DNA of 64,000 bases from an uncultured Pelagibacteraceae bacterium (GCA_902536385.1 CACAWY010000003.1:1-64000), one strand, 5' to 3'; counted from the stretch's first letter, positions 16,641 through 26,546 are shown. The notes: generated by a model from the letters alone, not told the origin. Program-made: numbers and translations.

Positions 16641-17897
16641 ATGGCAAAAATTAAAAGTATAAAAGGCAGACAGGTCTTTGATAGTAGAGGAAATCCAACA
16701 GTTGAGGCAGAAGTTTTTTTAGAAAATAATATTTCTGCCACTGCAATTTCTCCATCAGGCGCTTCAACCGGTGCATTTGAAGCACACGAATTAAGAGATC
16801 AGGATAAAAATAAATTTTTAGGCAAAAGTGTAAATATAGCAGTTGAAAATATAAATAATAAAATTTCGGATAAACTTAAAGGTCTCGAGTCAGACAACCA
16901 AAAAAAAATTGATAAAGCTTTATTAGATTTAGACGGAAGTGAAAATAAAACAAATTTGGGTGCTAATGCTACTTTAGCAGTATCACTAGCGAATTCAAAA
17001 TGTTCAGCTTTATCAAATAAAAAATCATTATTTAAATATTTAGGGAATACTTTTTCCTTACCCATACCGTTAATGAACATTATTAATGGTGGTGCGCATG
17101 CTGACAATGACCTAAATATTCAAGAATTTATGATTAGACCTGACTCAGCTAAAAATTTTATGGACGCTATTGAAAAATGTTATGTTGTTATTCAAAATTT
17201 AAAGAGATTATTAAAATCAAACAAAATGCTCACAAATGTTGGAGATGAAGGCGGATTCGCTCCATCAATTAATACAAATGAGCAAGCATTGGAGTTAATT
17301 GTAAATGCAATAGAAAAGTCAAATTTAAAACCAGGAAAAGATATAGTTATTTGTCTAGATGTAGCAGCTAATGAATTGATTAATGAAAAAGGGGAGTATT
17401 CAATTCAATCTAAAAATTACACAACAGTAGAAGATAATATCAGTTATTATAAAAAACTAACATCTAGCTATCCAATTAAATCAATAGAGGACCCTTTTGC
17501 TGAAGAGGACTGGAATTCATGGAAAAAAATTACAAACGAAATAGGGAAAAATGTTCAAATTGTAGGAGATGATTTATTCGTTACAAATGCAAAACGTTTA
17601 AGTAAAGGAATAAAAGAAAAGTCAGCAAATTGTATTTTAGTAAAACCAAATCAAATAGGCACTTTGACTGAAACTTTAGAAGTAATTTCAATGGCAAAAG
17701 CTGCAAATTTTAATACTATCATTTCTCACAGATCTGGGGATACCGAAGATACATTTATTGCTGATTTGGCGTCAGCGACTATGTCTTCTCAAATTAAAAC
17801 TGGATCTTTAGCGAGATCTGAAAGAGTAGCGAAATACAACAGATTATTGCGCATAGAAGAAGAACTTGGAAATGATGCTAAAATGGCTAGAATCTAG
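16641..17897 (+). CDS. eno: Enolase
   Basis: 418 residues; 2-phosphoglycerate to phosphoenolpyruvate in lower glycolysis. Seen: GRQVFDSRGNPTVE, SGASTGAFEAHELRD, the metal site residues in CLDVAANE, SIEDPFAEEDW and GDDLFVTN, the base Lys in ILVKPNQIGT, and SHRSGDTEDTFIADLA. The C-terminus is slightly short, without the longer tail of E. coli enolase. Two bases after kdsA and three before ftsB. It supplies phosphoenolpyruvate to KdsA and to the pyruvate kinase at 37704-39116. Confidence 0.98.
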   Translation: MAKIKSIKGRQVFDSRGNPTVEAEVFLENNISATAISPSGASTGAFEAHELRDQDKNKFLGKSVNIAVENINNKISDKLKGLESDNQKKIDKALLDLDGSENKTNLGANATLAVSLANSKCSALSNKKSLFKYLGNTFSLPIPLMNIINGGAHADNDLNIQEFMIRPDSAKNFMDAIEKCYVVIQNLKRLLKSNKMLTNVGDEGGFAPSINTNEQALELIVNAIEKSNLKPGKDIVICLDVAANELINEKGEYSIQSKNYTTVEDNISYYKKLTSSYPIKSIEDPFAEEDWNSWKKITNEIGKNVQIVGDDLFVTNAKRLSKGIKEKSANCILVKPNQIGTLTETLEVISMAKAANFNTIISHRSGDTEDTFIADLASATMSSQIKTGSLARSERVAKYNRLLRIEEELGNDAKMARI

Positions 17898-17900
17898 TCT

Positions 17901-18194
17901 ATGCGACTTATTGAAAGTTTAAAAAAAAGAAAGTTTATATTATGTAATATTTTTTTAATATTATATATAGGAATTAACTTAATTGGAGGAGAAAGAGGTT
18001 TACTTTCTTATTTTGATAAAAAAAATGTTTACGAAGAACTTAAGAAAAAAGAAAATATTTTAGCCGTCAAATTGGAAGAACTCGAGCAAAAAATATCATT
18101 AGTAAAAAATAATAATTCAGATTATATAGATTTGATCTACAGAGAAAAGTTTAGATACGGTACAAAAGACGAAATTATAATTAAATTAAAATGA
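17901..18194 (+). CDS. ftsB: FtsB/DivIC-type cell division protein
   Basis: 97 residues. A basic N-terminus, a membrane helix at about 13-29 ([17 protein letters not shown]), a GG turn, then a coiled coil ([24 protein letters not shown]) and the [11 protein letters not shown] block typical of the septum formation initiator family, where DxxErxaReklg is usual. FtsB joins FtsL and FtsQ in the divisome. Directly follows eno, its classic neighbour, and overlaps lipA by ATGA. In many relatives pdhABC lie between this gene and lipA; they are absent here. Confidence 0.85.
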   Translation: MRLIESLKKRKFILCNIFLILYIGINLIGGERGLLSYFDKKNVYEELKKKENILAVKLEELEQKISLVKNNNSDYIDLIYREKFRYGTKDEIIIKLK

Positions 18195-19135
18195 AACAAA
18201 AACCAAGACATCCAGAAAAAGTAAATAAACCTTTTAATCCAATAAAAAGAAAACCCGAATGGATTAGATCTAAAATGGTAGACTCACAAATTTTTTTTCA
18301 AACAAAGCAGGTTGTTAATCAAAATAATTTGGTTACGGTTTGCCAAGAAGCAAATTGTCCAAATATTACTGAATGTTGGAGCAAAAAACATGCAACATTT
18401 ATGATTATGGGTGACACATGTACAAGAGCGTGTTCATTTTGTGACGTCAAAACTGGAAAGCCAACTGACTTAGATATTTTCGAACCAGCAAAAATTGCCA
18501 AAGCAGTACATAGTTTAAGTTTGAAACATGTTGTGATAACCTCTGTAGACAGAGATGATTTAGCTGACGGTGGATCAGAACATTTTTACAAAGTCGTAAA
18601 AGCCACAAGAGAAAAAAATCCGGAAACATCTATTGAAGTGTTAACCCCTGATTTTTTAAGGAAAGGCGAAGCGTATAAAAAAGTTTTGAGTGCAGACCTT
18701 GATGTTTTTAATCATAATATAGAAACAGTTCCAAGACTTTATACAATTGTGAGGCCGGGAGCTAGATATTTTGCTTCGTTAGAACTTTTAAAGAATGCAA
18801 AAAAGATTAATAAAAAAGTTTTCACTAAATCTGGGATAATGGTTGGTTTAGGTGAAAATAAAGAAGAAGTAATTCAGGTAATGGATGATCTTAGATCTGC
18901 TGAGGTTGATTTTATTACAATTGGTCAATATTTACAGCCTTCCCCAAAACATCATCCTTTAAACCGTTACTATCATCCTGATGAATTTAAAGAGTTCGAG
19001 CAAATTGCAAAGACAAAAGGATTTTTACTTGTGTCTTCATCTCCTTTAACAAGATCTTCTTATCATGCTGACGAAGATTTTAGAAAATTACAGGATGCAA
19101 GAAATAAAAAGCTTGAATGTCATCCGCATCAATAA
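18191..19135 (+). CDS. lipA: Lipoyl synthase
   Basis: 314 residues of a radical SAM enzyme that inserts sulfur into octanoyl-protein. The auxiliary 4Fe-4S cysteines are in [12 protein letters not shown] and the radical SAM cluster in [24 protein letters not shown] and GIMVGLGE are typical, and the conserved RSSYHA near the end supplies the auxiliary cluster serine. Overlaps ftsB by four and ratA-like by 19 bases. Its targets (pyruvate or oxoglutarate dehydrogenase E2, GcvH) lie outside the window. Confidence 0.98.
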   Translation: MKQKPRHPEKVNKPFNPIKRKPEWIRSKMVDSQIFFQTKQVVNQNNLVTVCQEANCPNITECWSKKHATFMIMGDTCTRACSFCDVKTGKPTDLDIFEPAKIAKAVHSLSLKHVVITSVDRDDLADGGSEHFYKVVKATREKNPETSIEVLTPDFLRKGEAYKKVLSADLDVFNHNIETVPRLYTIVRPGARYFASLELLKNAKKINKKVFTKSGIMVGLGENKEEVIQVMDDLRSAEVDFITIGQYLQPSPKHHPLNRYYHPDEFKEFEQIAKTKGFLLVSSSPLTRSSYHADEDFRKLQDARNKKLECHPHQ

Positions 19136-19560
19136 AAAAGATTATCCCTTGTAAAAAGAAGCAATTAGCAGAAATGATTCTTGATATTGAAAAATATCCA
19201 GAGTTTGTTCCTTGGTGCATTGAAGGCAAGATTTATGATAAAAATGAAAGTGTTGATTTAATTACTTTTAATGGAGATTTAAAAGTAGGAAAAAGTATAT
19301 TAAATGAAACTTTTTCAAGCCATGTAACTTTCTATAAAGAGAAAGATAAAATTATCGTAACGAATCTTGATGGACCACTAAAACACCTCAAAAACGAATG
19401 GAAATTTAAAGAGGTAAACAACGCTACCCAATTAGAATTTTTTATAGATTTTGAATTGAAAAATCCAATATTGAATGGGATAATGAAAAAATCTTTTGAA
19501 CTTGGTTTAAATAAAATTGCTAAAGCTTTCGAAGAAAGAGCAATTAAATTGTACAAATAA
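19117..19560 (+). CDS. Coq10/RatA-type START-domain protein
   Basis: 147 residues of the polyketide cyclase/COQ10 lipid-transfer family. Typical features: [28 protein letters not shown] at the N-terminus (given here as consecutive short motifs [15 protein letters not shown] and FVPWC), [10 protein letters not shown] in the middle and a final helix ending [13 protein letters not shown]. In mitochondria and alphaproteobacteria the family binds ubiquinone or supports its function. The gene begins inside the end of lipA (19-bp overlap), a conserved alphaproteobacterial neighbour, and its stop overlaps the next start by one base. Confidence 0.85.
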   Translation: MSSASIKKIIPCKKKQLAEMILDIEKYPEFVPWCIEGKIYDKNESVDLITFNGDLKVGKSILNETFSSHVTFYKEKDKIIVTNLDGPLKHLKNEWKFKEVNNATQLEFFIDFELKNPILNGIMKKSFELGLNKIAKAFEERAIKLYK

Positions 19561-19871
19561 TGTTTACTATATCTTCTTTATTAATTTTATTTATTCTAAC
19601 TTTCAAATTCTTATCGTCGTATATTAAAACAATTAGAACGGGGGACCCGAATGAAACAAACTTAACTTATTGGATGTTTTCCTATGACTTTAAGTCTAAA
19701 AATAAAGAGTGGGTTCCAGAAGATAAAGAATTATTGCAAAGAAAAAGGACTAGAAATTTTTTAGTTTTTATACTTTATATAATTGCCTTTAGTATTTTTT
19801 TATTACTTAACAGTTTTACAGCCCATCTTTTAGATGTTATTGTTAATCCAGAATTCAGCTATCCTATTTAA
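19560..19871 (+). CDS. Two-helix membrane protein of unknown function
   Basis: 103 residues. First helix at about 3-20 (TISSLLILFILTFKFLSSYI), a polar middle of about 45 residues with DPNETNLTYWMFSYDF and a basic QRKRTR patch, then a second helix at about 69-85 (FLVFILYIIAFSIFLLL). TAATG coupling to the START-domain gene suggests a shared role or simply operon membership. It ends convergently with pncC, overlapping eight bases. No family recognised. Confidence 0.7.
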   Translation: MFTISSLLILFILTFKFLSSYIKTIRTGDPNETNLTYWMFSYDFKSKNKEWVPEDKELLQRKRTRNFLVFILYIIAFSIFLLLNSFTAHLLDVIVNPEFSYPI

Positions 19872-20334
19872 TCAGTTTTATTAATAAATTAAGAGATTTT
19901 TTTACTGTTTCTTTTTGAATAAAAGTTCTTCCATTATTTCTGAAATTACATTTGTTGATAACGACCTTTTTTCCAACTTTTATTCCAATGTAAACTAAAC
20001 CCACAGGTTTTTGTTTAGATCCACCTTTAGGCCCAGCTATCCCAGTTATTGAAATACACACTTTTGATTTACTAATTTTACTTAAATTATTAACCATAGA
20101 CATACAGCACTGAACACTTACAGCACCATAATTTTTTATTATTTTTTTAGGTACATTTAATATATTTATTTTTGCTTTATTAGAGTAGGTAACCAAACCC
20201 ATTATAAATACTTTTGAAGATCCATTGACCGACGTAATAGAGCTTGAAAGCATTCCACCCGTGCAAGACTCAGCAGTAGAAATTTTCAGCTTTTTGCTTT
20301 TAAGTAGGGAAACTATCTTTTTATTTAAATTCAT
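19864..20334 (-). CDS. pncC: CinA C-terminal family nicotinamide-nucleotide amidohydrolase
   Basis: 156 residues, the stand-alone CinA C-terminal (PncC) form that deamidates nicotinamide mononucleotide to recycle NAD. Motifs: STAESCTGGMLSSSIT (with the catalytic Ser), VTYSNKAKI, YGAVSVQCC and ITGIAGPKGG. No N-terminal MoaB-like domain is present. Last gene of a minus-strand operon ispDF-pgpA-pncC, overlapping pgpA by four bases. Confidence 0.88.
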   Translation of the reverse strand: MNLNKKIVSLLKSKKLKISTAESCTGGMLSSSITSVNGSSKVFIMGLVTYSNKAKINILNVPKKIIKNYGAVSVQCCMSMVNNLSKISKSKVCISITGIAGPKGGSKQKPVGLVYIGIKVGKKVVINKCNFRNNGRTFIQKETVKKSLNLLIKLIK

Positions 20335-20837
20335 AAGAAAAATTTTGATTTTATCACCATAAAAATTATTAAAGTAAGAACAACATAAAGCCCTGCGATT
20401 ACATCATCTATTATAACACCCAAACTATTTTTAAACTTTTTGTCAAAAAAATTTGCCGGGAATGGTTTTTTAATATCAAAAAATCTAAATAAAATAAAAA
20501 TATACAAATAAAACAAAATTGCCTCTTGTGACCCCTTTAATGTACCGTGTGAAATTTCATAAAGATAAATTGGAATAGACTGACCAATAAATTCATCTAT
20601 TACAACTTCTTTAGGATCTTTATTTTCTTTGTATTTTATATATTCCGATACAGCATAAAATGAATACAGAAAAATTATTAACAAAATTATTAAAACACTT
20701 TTACTAGATAGATTAATTATATGAAACAAACTGTATAAAAAAATAGTCGTTACTAACGATGTAATAGTACCAGGAGCAAATCTTAAAGAACCAATACCGA
20801 AACAAGTAACAAATAAATAATTAATATTTTTAATCAT
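20331..20837 (-). CDS. pgpA: Phosphatidylglycerophosphatase A
   Basis: 168 residues, multi-helix membrane enzyme that dephosphorylates phosphatidylglycerophosphate. Conserved PgpA elements: CFGIGSLRFAPGT at the N-terminus, DPKEVVIDEFIGQ (acidic active-site motif), FRFFDIKKPFPA and VIIDDVIAGLY. Overlaps ispDF by eight bases. GpsA in this window makes the glycerol-3-phosphate from which the phosphatidylglycerol pathway starts. Confidence 0.93.
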   Translation of the reverse strand: MIKNINYLFVTCFGIGSLRFAPGTITSLVTTIFLYSLFHIINLSSKSVLIILLIIFLYSFYAVSEYIKYKENKDPKEVVIDEFIGQSIPIYLYEISHGTLKGSQEAILFYLYIFILFRFFDIKKPFPANFFDKKFKNSLGVIIDDVIAGLYVVLTLIIFMVIKSKFFL

Positions 20838-21975
20838 ATTTTATAATTGAACATATAACCTCACACGCTATAGCTTTTTCTTTTCCAACAACCCCTAATT
20901 TCTCAGTAGTTTTACCTTTAATATTAATTTGATTTTCAGAAATTTCACAAAGTTTAGCAATATTATTAATCATTTTACTTTTTAAATTTTTAATTTTTGG
21001 TGTTTGAGTAATGATATTTACATCAATATTGTTTATAAAATATCCTTTTAACTTAATCCGTTCTATTATTTTCTTTAGCAAAATAGAAGATCTTATATTT
21101 TTAAATCGTTTACTCTTATCTGAAAACATCTGACCTATATCACCCATTTTACATGCACCTAAAATTGCATCTGTAATTGAATGAAGAACTGGATCACCAT
21201 CAGAGTGCCCTAGTGTTCCTAATTTAGATTTTACTTTTAAGCCGGCTAAAAAAAGTTTTCTTTTGGGAACCAGTCTGTGAACATCAAATCCTATACCGAC
21301 GGTTTGTTTAGATTTATAAATATTTTTTAAATTTTCAAAATCTGATTTGTCTGTGATTTTAAAGTTATTATTTTCACCATCAATAAACTTAACTTTATTA
21401 AGATCCATGTATAAAGAGATATCGTCGTCTTTATATTTATCTGAGTTTGTTTTGTGTAATTGATAAATTTCCTTTAAATTAAAGGCTTGCGGTGTTTGAG
21501 TTAAAAATAAATTATCCCTTTTTTTCCCAACAATGTATTCTTCCTTGCTAGAGTCTATTATTTGTTTTATTGCATCTTGAACTTTAATCTTGGGCACAAC
21601 TGCTCTTGCATTTCTCATATTTTGTAATATCGAACTTAAAAGTCTTGTTGAAAAATTTGGCCTCGCGACATCATGAATTAAAACTTTAGATGATGCTTTT
21701 TTACTGATTAAATATCTAAGAGCATTAAAAGTAGATTTTTGTCTACTATTACCTCCAGTTATAAATTTCACATTTTTAAGATTTAGGGCTTTGACTAGTC
21801 TGGAATCTTTTCTATTGTATACTAGGACAATTTTTTTTATTTGTTTGAATTTGCGAGCTTTATTAACATTTATTTCAATCAATGATTTACCTGCTATTTT
21901 CTGGTAAGGTTTACCAATATTCGACTTGAATCTATGGCTATTTCCTGCTGCTAGAATTATTAAATTAAAACTCAT
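20830..21975 (-). CDS. ispDF: Bifunctional IspDF enzyme of the MEP isoprenoid pathway
   Basis: 381 residues. Residues 1 to about 222 are IspD (LAAGNSHRFKS nucleotide loop, HDVARPNFS, TQTPQAF); about 225 to the end are IspF (GIGFDVHRL zinc ligands, LGHSDGDPVLHSITDAILGA, DVNIITQTPKI, KGKTTEKLGVVG). IspD forms CDP-methylerythritol and IspF the cyclodiphosphate; IspE, acting between them, is not here. The fusion is common in alphaproteobacteria. Divergent from ntrY over 48 bp. Confidence 0.97.
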   Translation of the reverse strand: MSFNLIILAAGNSHRFKSNIGKPYQKIAGKSLIEINVNKARKFKQIKKIVLVYNRKDSRLVKALNLKNVKFITGGNSRQKSTFNALRYLISKKASSKVLIHDVARPNFSTRLLSSILQNMRNARAVVPKIKVQDAIKQIIDSSKEEYIVGKKRDNLFLTQTPQAFNLKEIYQLHKTNSDKYKDDDISLYMDLNKVKFIDGENNNFKITDKSDFENLKNIYKSKQTVGIGFDVHRLVPKRKLFLAGLKVKSKLGTLGHSDGDPVLHSITDAILGACKMGDIGQMFSDKSKRFKNIRSSILLKKIIERIKLKGYFINNIDVNIITQTPKIKNLKSKMINNIAKLCEISENQINIKGKTTEKLGVVGKEKAIACEVICSIIKYD

Positions 21976-22023
21976 AGTATAAAGTTATATTATATTTATA
22001 AAAATATTTAATGCTTATTTAAA

Positions 22024-23805
22024 ATGTTTAAGATTATAAAAAATTTCAATTGGATTATTTTATCCTCATTTTTGTGTATTTTTATGGGGATCGTAACTTT
22101 TTTGACCTTTATTAATGAGGGTTTTGTTACTTTAACAGACAAAAATTTACAAAATTTATTAATTATTGATATTTTATTATTATTAATTTTTTTTGGACTT
22201 ATATTTAAAAACTTTTACAGATTTTACTATACAGGAAAAAAAAATAAAAAAGGTTCACAAACCAACCTAAAGTATATTTCAGTATTCTCACTTTTTACAG
22301 TAATCCCTTCTTTAATAGTTGCAGTCTTTTCATTATTTATTTTTAATTTTGGTGTGCAAAATTATTTTGATAAACAAATAACGAAAGCAGTAAATAACTC
22401 TTTCGATGTAGCAAAGAATTATTTAGAAGAGAGCAAAGAAAATGTTTTATCAGATGTAATCTTAATGAGTGTAGGTTTAAATAGAGCATCAAGCGAGTAT
22501 TATTCTAATCCAAATAGATTTAGAAATATAATGAGAGCTGAAAAACTTTTAAGAAGAATTGATGATGTATATTTAATTGATAGTTTAGGAAATATTTTAT
22601 TATCTGATGTTCGAGATATTACTGACGAATTTATTATTCCCTCAGATGAAGACTTTGACCAAGTATTAGAGGGCAAGCCTGTTTTTGTATCAAACAACTT
22701 AGAAAACAAAACAACAGTGATGACAAAACTTACTTCTTTGGTTGACACTTATTTATATATTTCAAGAAACATAGATCCAGAAATTTTAAGATACTTGAAT
22801 GAAACTGAGCAAGCTGTAAGTTTTTATTACTCGGTAGAAAATAGTCAAACTGGAATAAAAGTCACATTCGCAATAATATATATAATTGTGGTGACATTGT
22901 TATTATTTTTATCCACTTCAATAGCAATAACGTTTGCATCTAGATTAACACGACCAATTATCAACCTAATTGGTGCTTCAGACTCAATTAGTAAAGGCGC
23001 TTTAGATGTAAAAGTGCCTGAACTTGAGACTGATGATGAATTAAAACTACTTTGTAAAAATTTTAATTCAATGATTGAAAGATTAAAAGAACAACAAGAC
23101 AAACTACTAATTACTGAAAGATATGAAGCTTGGGAAACAGTTGCAAGAAAATTGGCTCATGAAATAAAAAATCCCTTAACTCCGATACAACTTTCAATAG
23201 ACAATCTCAGAGAAAAATATAAAGATAAATTATCTAATCAAGGTGAACAATATGAAAAATATTTAGAAACGATCAATCGACAAATTAAAGAAATTGAAAA
23301 ACTTGTAAACGAATTTTCAAATTTTGCTAGAATGCCAAGGCCAATTCTTAAAAAGGTAAATCTAAACAATCTCATTAACAAAACTTTAGAGTTTATTAGC
23401 ATGACTTCTAAAAATTCAATAAATTTTGAAACTAAAAATGATAAAGCATTCATTAATGGTGATGAGGATCAATTAAATAGAGTTTTTATAAATTTAATAA
23501 AGAATTCTGAGGAAGCTTTTGAAGATATCATTAAAAAAGACCCTAATTTTAAAGGGAATATAGACATAGAAATTAACAATAATAACGACTATATAGTTTG
23601 TAGGTTGACAGATAATGGTCCAGGTATTAGAGACGCGAAAAAAGCAATGACCCCTTACTTTACAACAAAAAAAAAAGGAACTGGTTTAGGCTTACCAATA
23701 GTTACTAAAATAATAAATGAACACTCTGGTAATTTTTCTATTAAAAATCAAAAAAAAGGAAAAGGCACTATAATCTCAATATCATTGCCAAAGTTTAATG
23801 CATAA
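22024..23805 (+). CDS. ntrY: NtrY-type sensor histidine kinase, without an obvious PAS domain
   Basis: 593 residues, shorter than the usual 700-770. About four membrane helices: two near residues 11-30 and 43-63, one near 83-107, and one at about 285-305 after a periplasmic sensor region. A HAMP segment (about 307-355) runs straight into the dimerisation helix with the phosphoacceptor in KLAHEIKNPLTP, then the ATPase domain (NLIKNSEEAFED N-box, DNGPGI, TTKKKGTGLGLP). Most NtrY proteins have a PAS domain between HAMP and HisKA; I see none. Paired with ntrX (8-bp overlap). Likely senses redox or nitrogen state, as in relatives. Confidence 0.92.
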   Translation: MFKIIKNFNWIILSSFLCIFMGIVTFLTFINEGFVTLTDKNLQNLLIIDILLLLIFFGLIFKNFYRFYYTGKKNKKGSQTNLKYISVFSLFTVIPSLIVAVFSLFIFNFGVQNYFDKQITKAVNNSFDVAKNYLEESKENVLSDVILMSVGLNRASSEYYSNPNRFRNIMRAEKLLRRIDDVYLIDSLGNILLSDVRDITDEFIIPSDEDFDQVLEGKPVFVSNNLENKTTVMTKLTSLVDTYLYISRNIDPEILRYLNETEQAVSFYYSVENSQTGIKVTFAIIYIIVVTLLLFLSTSIAITFASRLTRPIINLIGASDSISKGALDVKVPELETDDELKLLCKNFNSMIERLKEQQDKLLITERYEAWETVARKLAHEIKNPLTPIQLSIDNLREKYKDKLSNQGEQYEKYLETINRQIKEIEKLVNEFSNFARMPRPILKKVNLNNLINKTLEFISMTSKNSINFETKNDKAFINGDEDQLNRVFINLIKNSEEAFEDIIKKDPNFKGNIDIEINNNNDYIVCRLTDNGPGIRDAKKAMTPYFTTKKKGTGLGLPIVTKIINEHSGNFSIKNQKKGKGTIISISLPKFNA

Positions 23806-25165
23806 AGAAATTTTAGTTATTGATGATAATCCAGATATTCGCTCACTTGTGAGCAACATTTTAGTTGATCAAAATTTTATAGTCAGAACAGCAGCTAATT
23901 ATGACCAAGCTGTTTTTGAAATAAATAAGAAACTACCAGATTTAGCTATAATTGATATTAAATTGGATAAGACTGATAAAGATGGAATCGATCTTTTAAA
24001 GTTAGTCACCAAAAAAAATAAATTTACTCCAGTAATAATGATTTCAGGTCATGCAACAGTTTCAATTGCTGTAGAGGCAACAAGACTTGGAGCTTATGAG
24101 TTTATTGAGAAACCTTTTTCAAAAGAAAAAATATTAAATTACGTTAAAAGAGGCCTGGAGTCCTTTGAACTTAAAAAAGAAAAAGACATTATAGAAAATA
24201 AGCTTTTTCATTCTTTTGAATTGATAGGAAAAAGCCCATCTATAACGAAAGTAAAAAAAATTATAGATAAACTTTCTACTTCTGAAAGTAGAGTACTAAT
24301 TTTTGGGCCTACGGGTACCGGAAAAGAATTAGTTGCCAGAAAAATTCATAAGAACTCAATTCGTTCGAAAGAATCTTTTGTTATCATCAATGCTGCATTA
24401 TTAAAAGAAAGCACCTATGAAAAAGAATTATTCGGAGAAGAATTTGAGGACGGAACGATTTCATTTGGAGCTTTAGAAAGAGCGAACAGAGGCACATTAT
24501 TGATTGACGAAGTTTCTGAAATACCTCATGAAACTCAAGCTAATGTTTTAAGAGTTTTGATAGATCAAAAATTTAAGAGATTAAATGGTGTGAAAGACAT
24601 AAATGTTAATATAAGGTTAATATCTTCTACTTCAAAAGATTTAAATGTTTTAGTTAAAGATAATAAATTTAGAGAGGATTTGTACCACAGGCTAAATGTT
24701 ATGCCGATAGAACTTTCATCTTTAGGGTCTAGAACTGAAGATATTCCATTATTAATAGAATATTTTATGGATAAATTATCCGAAATAAACGGAGTACCTA
24801 AACCAAATATAGATATTAAAAATGATAATTTATATACATATAACTGGCCTGGTAATGTAAGAGAACTGAGGAATTTAGTAGAGAGAATTACAATATTAAC
24901 ATCCAATGAGTCAAAATCAAATATAAATAAATTAATTGAAGATATTTTGAACCCTTCATCATCGGTATTATCAAATAACGATCTTTTAGAAAAATCATTT
25001 TCATCACCATTAAAAGAGGCTCGTAAACACTTTGAAAAAGAATACCTGATGATACAGTTGAAGAAAAATCACGGCAATATCTCAAAAACAGCTGACTTTA
25101 TTGGAATGGAACGATCAGCACTACATAGAAAGCTTAAAGAGCTTGGAATTAAAGGCATAAACTAA
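23798..25165 (+). CDS. ntrX: NtrX-type response regulator lacking the GAFTGA sigma-54 motif
   Basis: 455 residues: receiver domain with phospho-acceptor Asp53 and signal Lys in EKPFSK; AAA+ domain with Walker A GPTGTGKE (170-177) and LLIDE (234-238); Fis-type HTH at the C-terminus (GNISKTADFIGMERSALHRKLKEL). Where sigma-54 activators have GAFTGA, this protein reads LFGEEFEDGTISFGALERA (211-229), so the loop that contacts sigma-54 is absent. NtrX proteins of alphaproteobacteria are known to show this and act with other sigma factors. Overlaps ntrY; followed after one base by trkA. Confidence 0.94.
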   Translation: MHKEILVIDDNPDIRSLVSNILVDQNFIVRTAANYDQAVFEINKKLPDLAIIDIKLDKTDKDGIDLLKLVTKKNKFTPVIMISGHATVSIAVEATRLGAYEFIEKPFSKEKILNYVKRGLESFELKKEKDIIENKLFHSFELIGKSPSITKVKKIIDKLSTSESRVLIFGPTGTGKELVARKIHKNSIRSKESFVIINAALLKESTYEKELFGEEFEDGTISFGALERANRGTLLIDEVSEIPHETQANVLRVLIDQKFKRLNGVKDINVNIRLISSTSKDLNVLVKDNKFREDLYHRLNVMPIELSSLGSRTEDIPLLIEYFMDKLSEINGVPKPNIDIKNDNLYTYNWPGNVRELRNLVERITILTSNESKSNINKLIEDILNPSSSVLSNNDLLEKSFSSPLKEARKHFEKEYLMIQLKKNHGNISKTADFIGMERSALHRKLKELGIKGIN

Positions 25166-25166
25166 A

Positions 25167-26540
25167 ATGAATATTATTATATGTGGAGCTGGCAAGGTCG
25201 GCTTTTCAATTAGCAAACAATTATCTGCACAAGGACACTCAGTAACGGTAATCGACCAATCTTCTGATGACATTAAAAAAATTAATGACACTCAAGATGT
25301 TAAGGGTATTGTCGGTAGAGCTTCACTTCCAACTGTTTTGGAAAATGCAGGCACTGAAAATGCAGACATGATAATCGCAGTAACAAGAAATGATGAAACA
25401 AATATGATTGTTTGTCAATTAGCTAGCTCATTATTTAACGTGTCTAAAAAAATCGCCAGGATTAGAACTAAAGATTTTTTAGAGGGAAAATGGGGTAAAT
25501 TATTTAATAAATCAAACATACCGATTGATGTAATCATTTCTCCAGAGATTGAGGTTGCAAAATCTTTGTATAGAAGATTAGAAGCTCCAGGAGCACTCGA
25601 TAACGTTCCATTTGGAAATAATAAAGTAAAAATGCTGGAAATTTCAATTGAAAAAAATTGTCCAATTAAAAATATACCTTTGAAAAAATTGACTGAAAAA
25701 TTTCCAGATTTTAAAGCTAATATTGTTGGCGCTGTTAGAAAAGAAAAATTTATATATCTTAAAAAAAATGATCAGATGCTTGAAGATGATAATGTTTACG
25801 TAGTTGTTAGTAGCGACCAACTTAATCAAATTTTAAAAGCATTTGGTCATGATGAAAAAGTATCCAAAAACGTATTAATTATTGGCGGGGGTAATATCGG
25901 ATTAAATTTAGCTAAAATGTTAGAGGAACATTTTGAAGATTTAAGAATTAAAATTATTGAAAAAGATAAGAAAAGAGCAGAAGAAATTGCAAATGAACTT
26001 TCTTCCTCAATCGTTATTAATGGAGACGCTCTGGATGAAGATATTTTAAAGGAGGCAAATTTAGAGGGATCTGAAACCGTGTTGGCCCTAACCAACGATG
26101 ATGAAAATAATATGATGGCTTGCGTTTTAGCCGAAAAAACTGGACTTAAAAAAAGAACTATCGCTATAGTAAATAAATCTAACTATAATTTATTGCAAGA
26201 CTCACTTAACATTGACGATTTAGTGGATCCACGAATGACAACTGTATCCAGAATTATGGAACATGTACATAGAGGAACTATAGGTACAGTTTATTCAGTT
26301 TTGGATGGCGCTTATGAGTTTATAGAAGCAAAAATTCTTGATAAATCTGAGTTGTTAAATAAAAAAATAAGAGACTCTAATCTTCCTGAAGATATAAGAA
26401 TAGGTGCTATTGTTAGAAAAAACAAAGTCGTTATACCCAGGTCTAATTTTATATTTGAAAAAGATGATTTAGTTGTTTTTCTAGCTAAAAGAGAACAATT
26501 AAAAGCAGTTGAGGATATATTCAGTTTTGGATCAATTTAA
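25167..26540 (+). CDS. trkA: Trk potassium uptake regulatory subunit
   Basis: 457 residues with two tandem RCK units. The first begins NIIICGAGKVGFSI with acidic VIDQ strand end; the second begins VLIIGGGNIGLNLA near residue 231. Each NAD-binding half is followed by a TrkA-C domain (VVSSDQL and VVFLAKREQL ends). It gates the membrane channel TrkH, encoded next, three bases or so downstream. ntrYX-trkA(-trkH) is a recurrent order in alphaproteobacteria. Confidence 0.96.
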   Translation: MNIIICGAGKVGFSISKQLSAQGHSVTVIDQSSDDIKKINDTQDVKGIVGRASLPTVLENAGTENADMIIAVTRNDETNMIVCQLASSLFNVSKKIARIRTKDFLEGKWGKLFNKSNIPIDVIISPEIEVAKSLYRRLEAPGALDNVPFGNNKVKMLEISIEKNCPIKNIPLKKLTEKFPDFKANIVGAVRKEKFIYLKKNDQMLEDDNVYVVVSSDQLNQILKAFGHDEKVSKNVLIIGGGNIGLNLAKMLEEHFEDLRIKIIEKDKKRAEEIANELSSSIVINGDALDEDILKEANLEGSETVLALTNDDENNMMACVLAEKTGLKKRTIAIVNKSNYNLLQDSLNIDDLVDPRMTTVSRIMEHVHRGTIGTVYSVLDGAYEFIEAKILDKSELLNKKIRDSNLPEDIRIGAIVRKNKVVIPRSNFIFEKDDLVVFLAKREQLKAVEDIFSFGSI

Positions 26541-26546
26541 TTTTTG

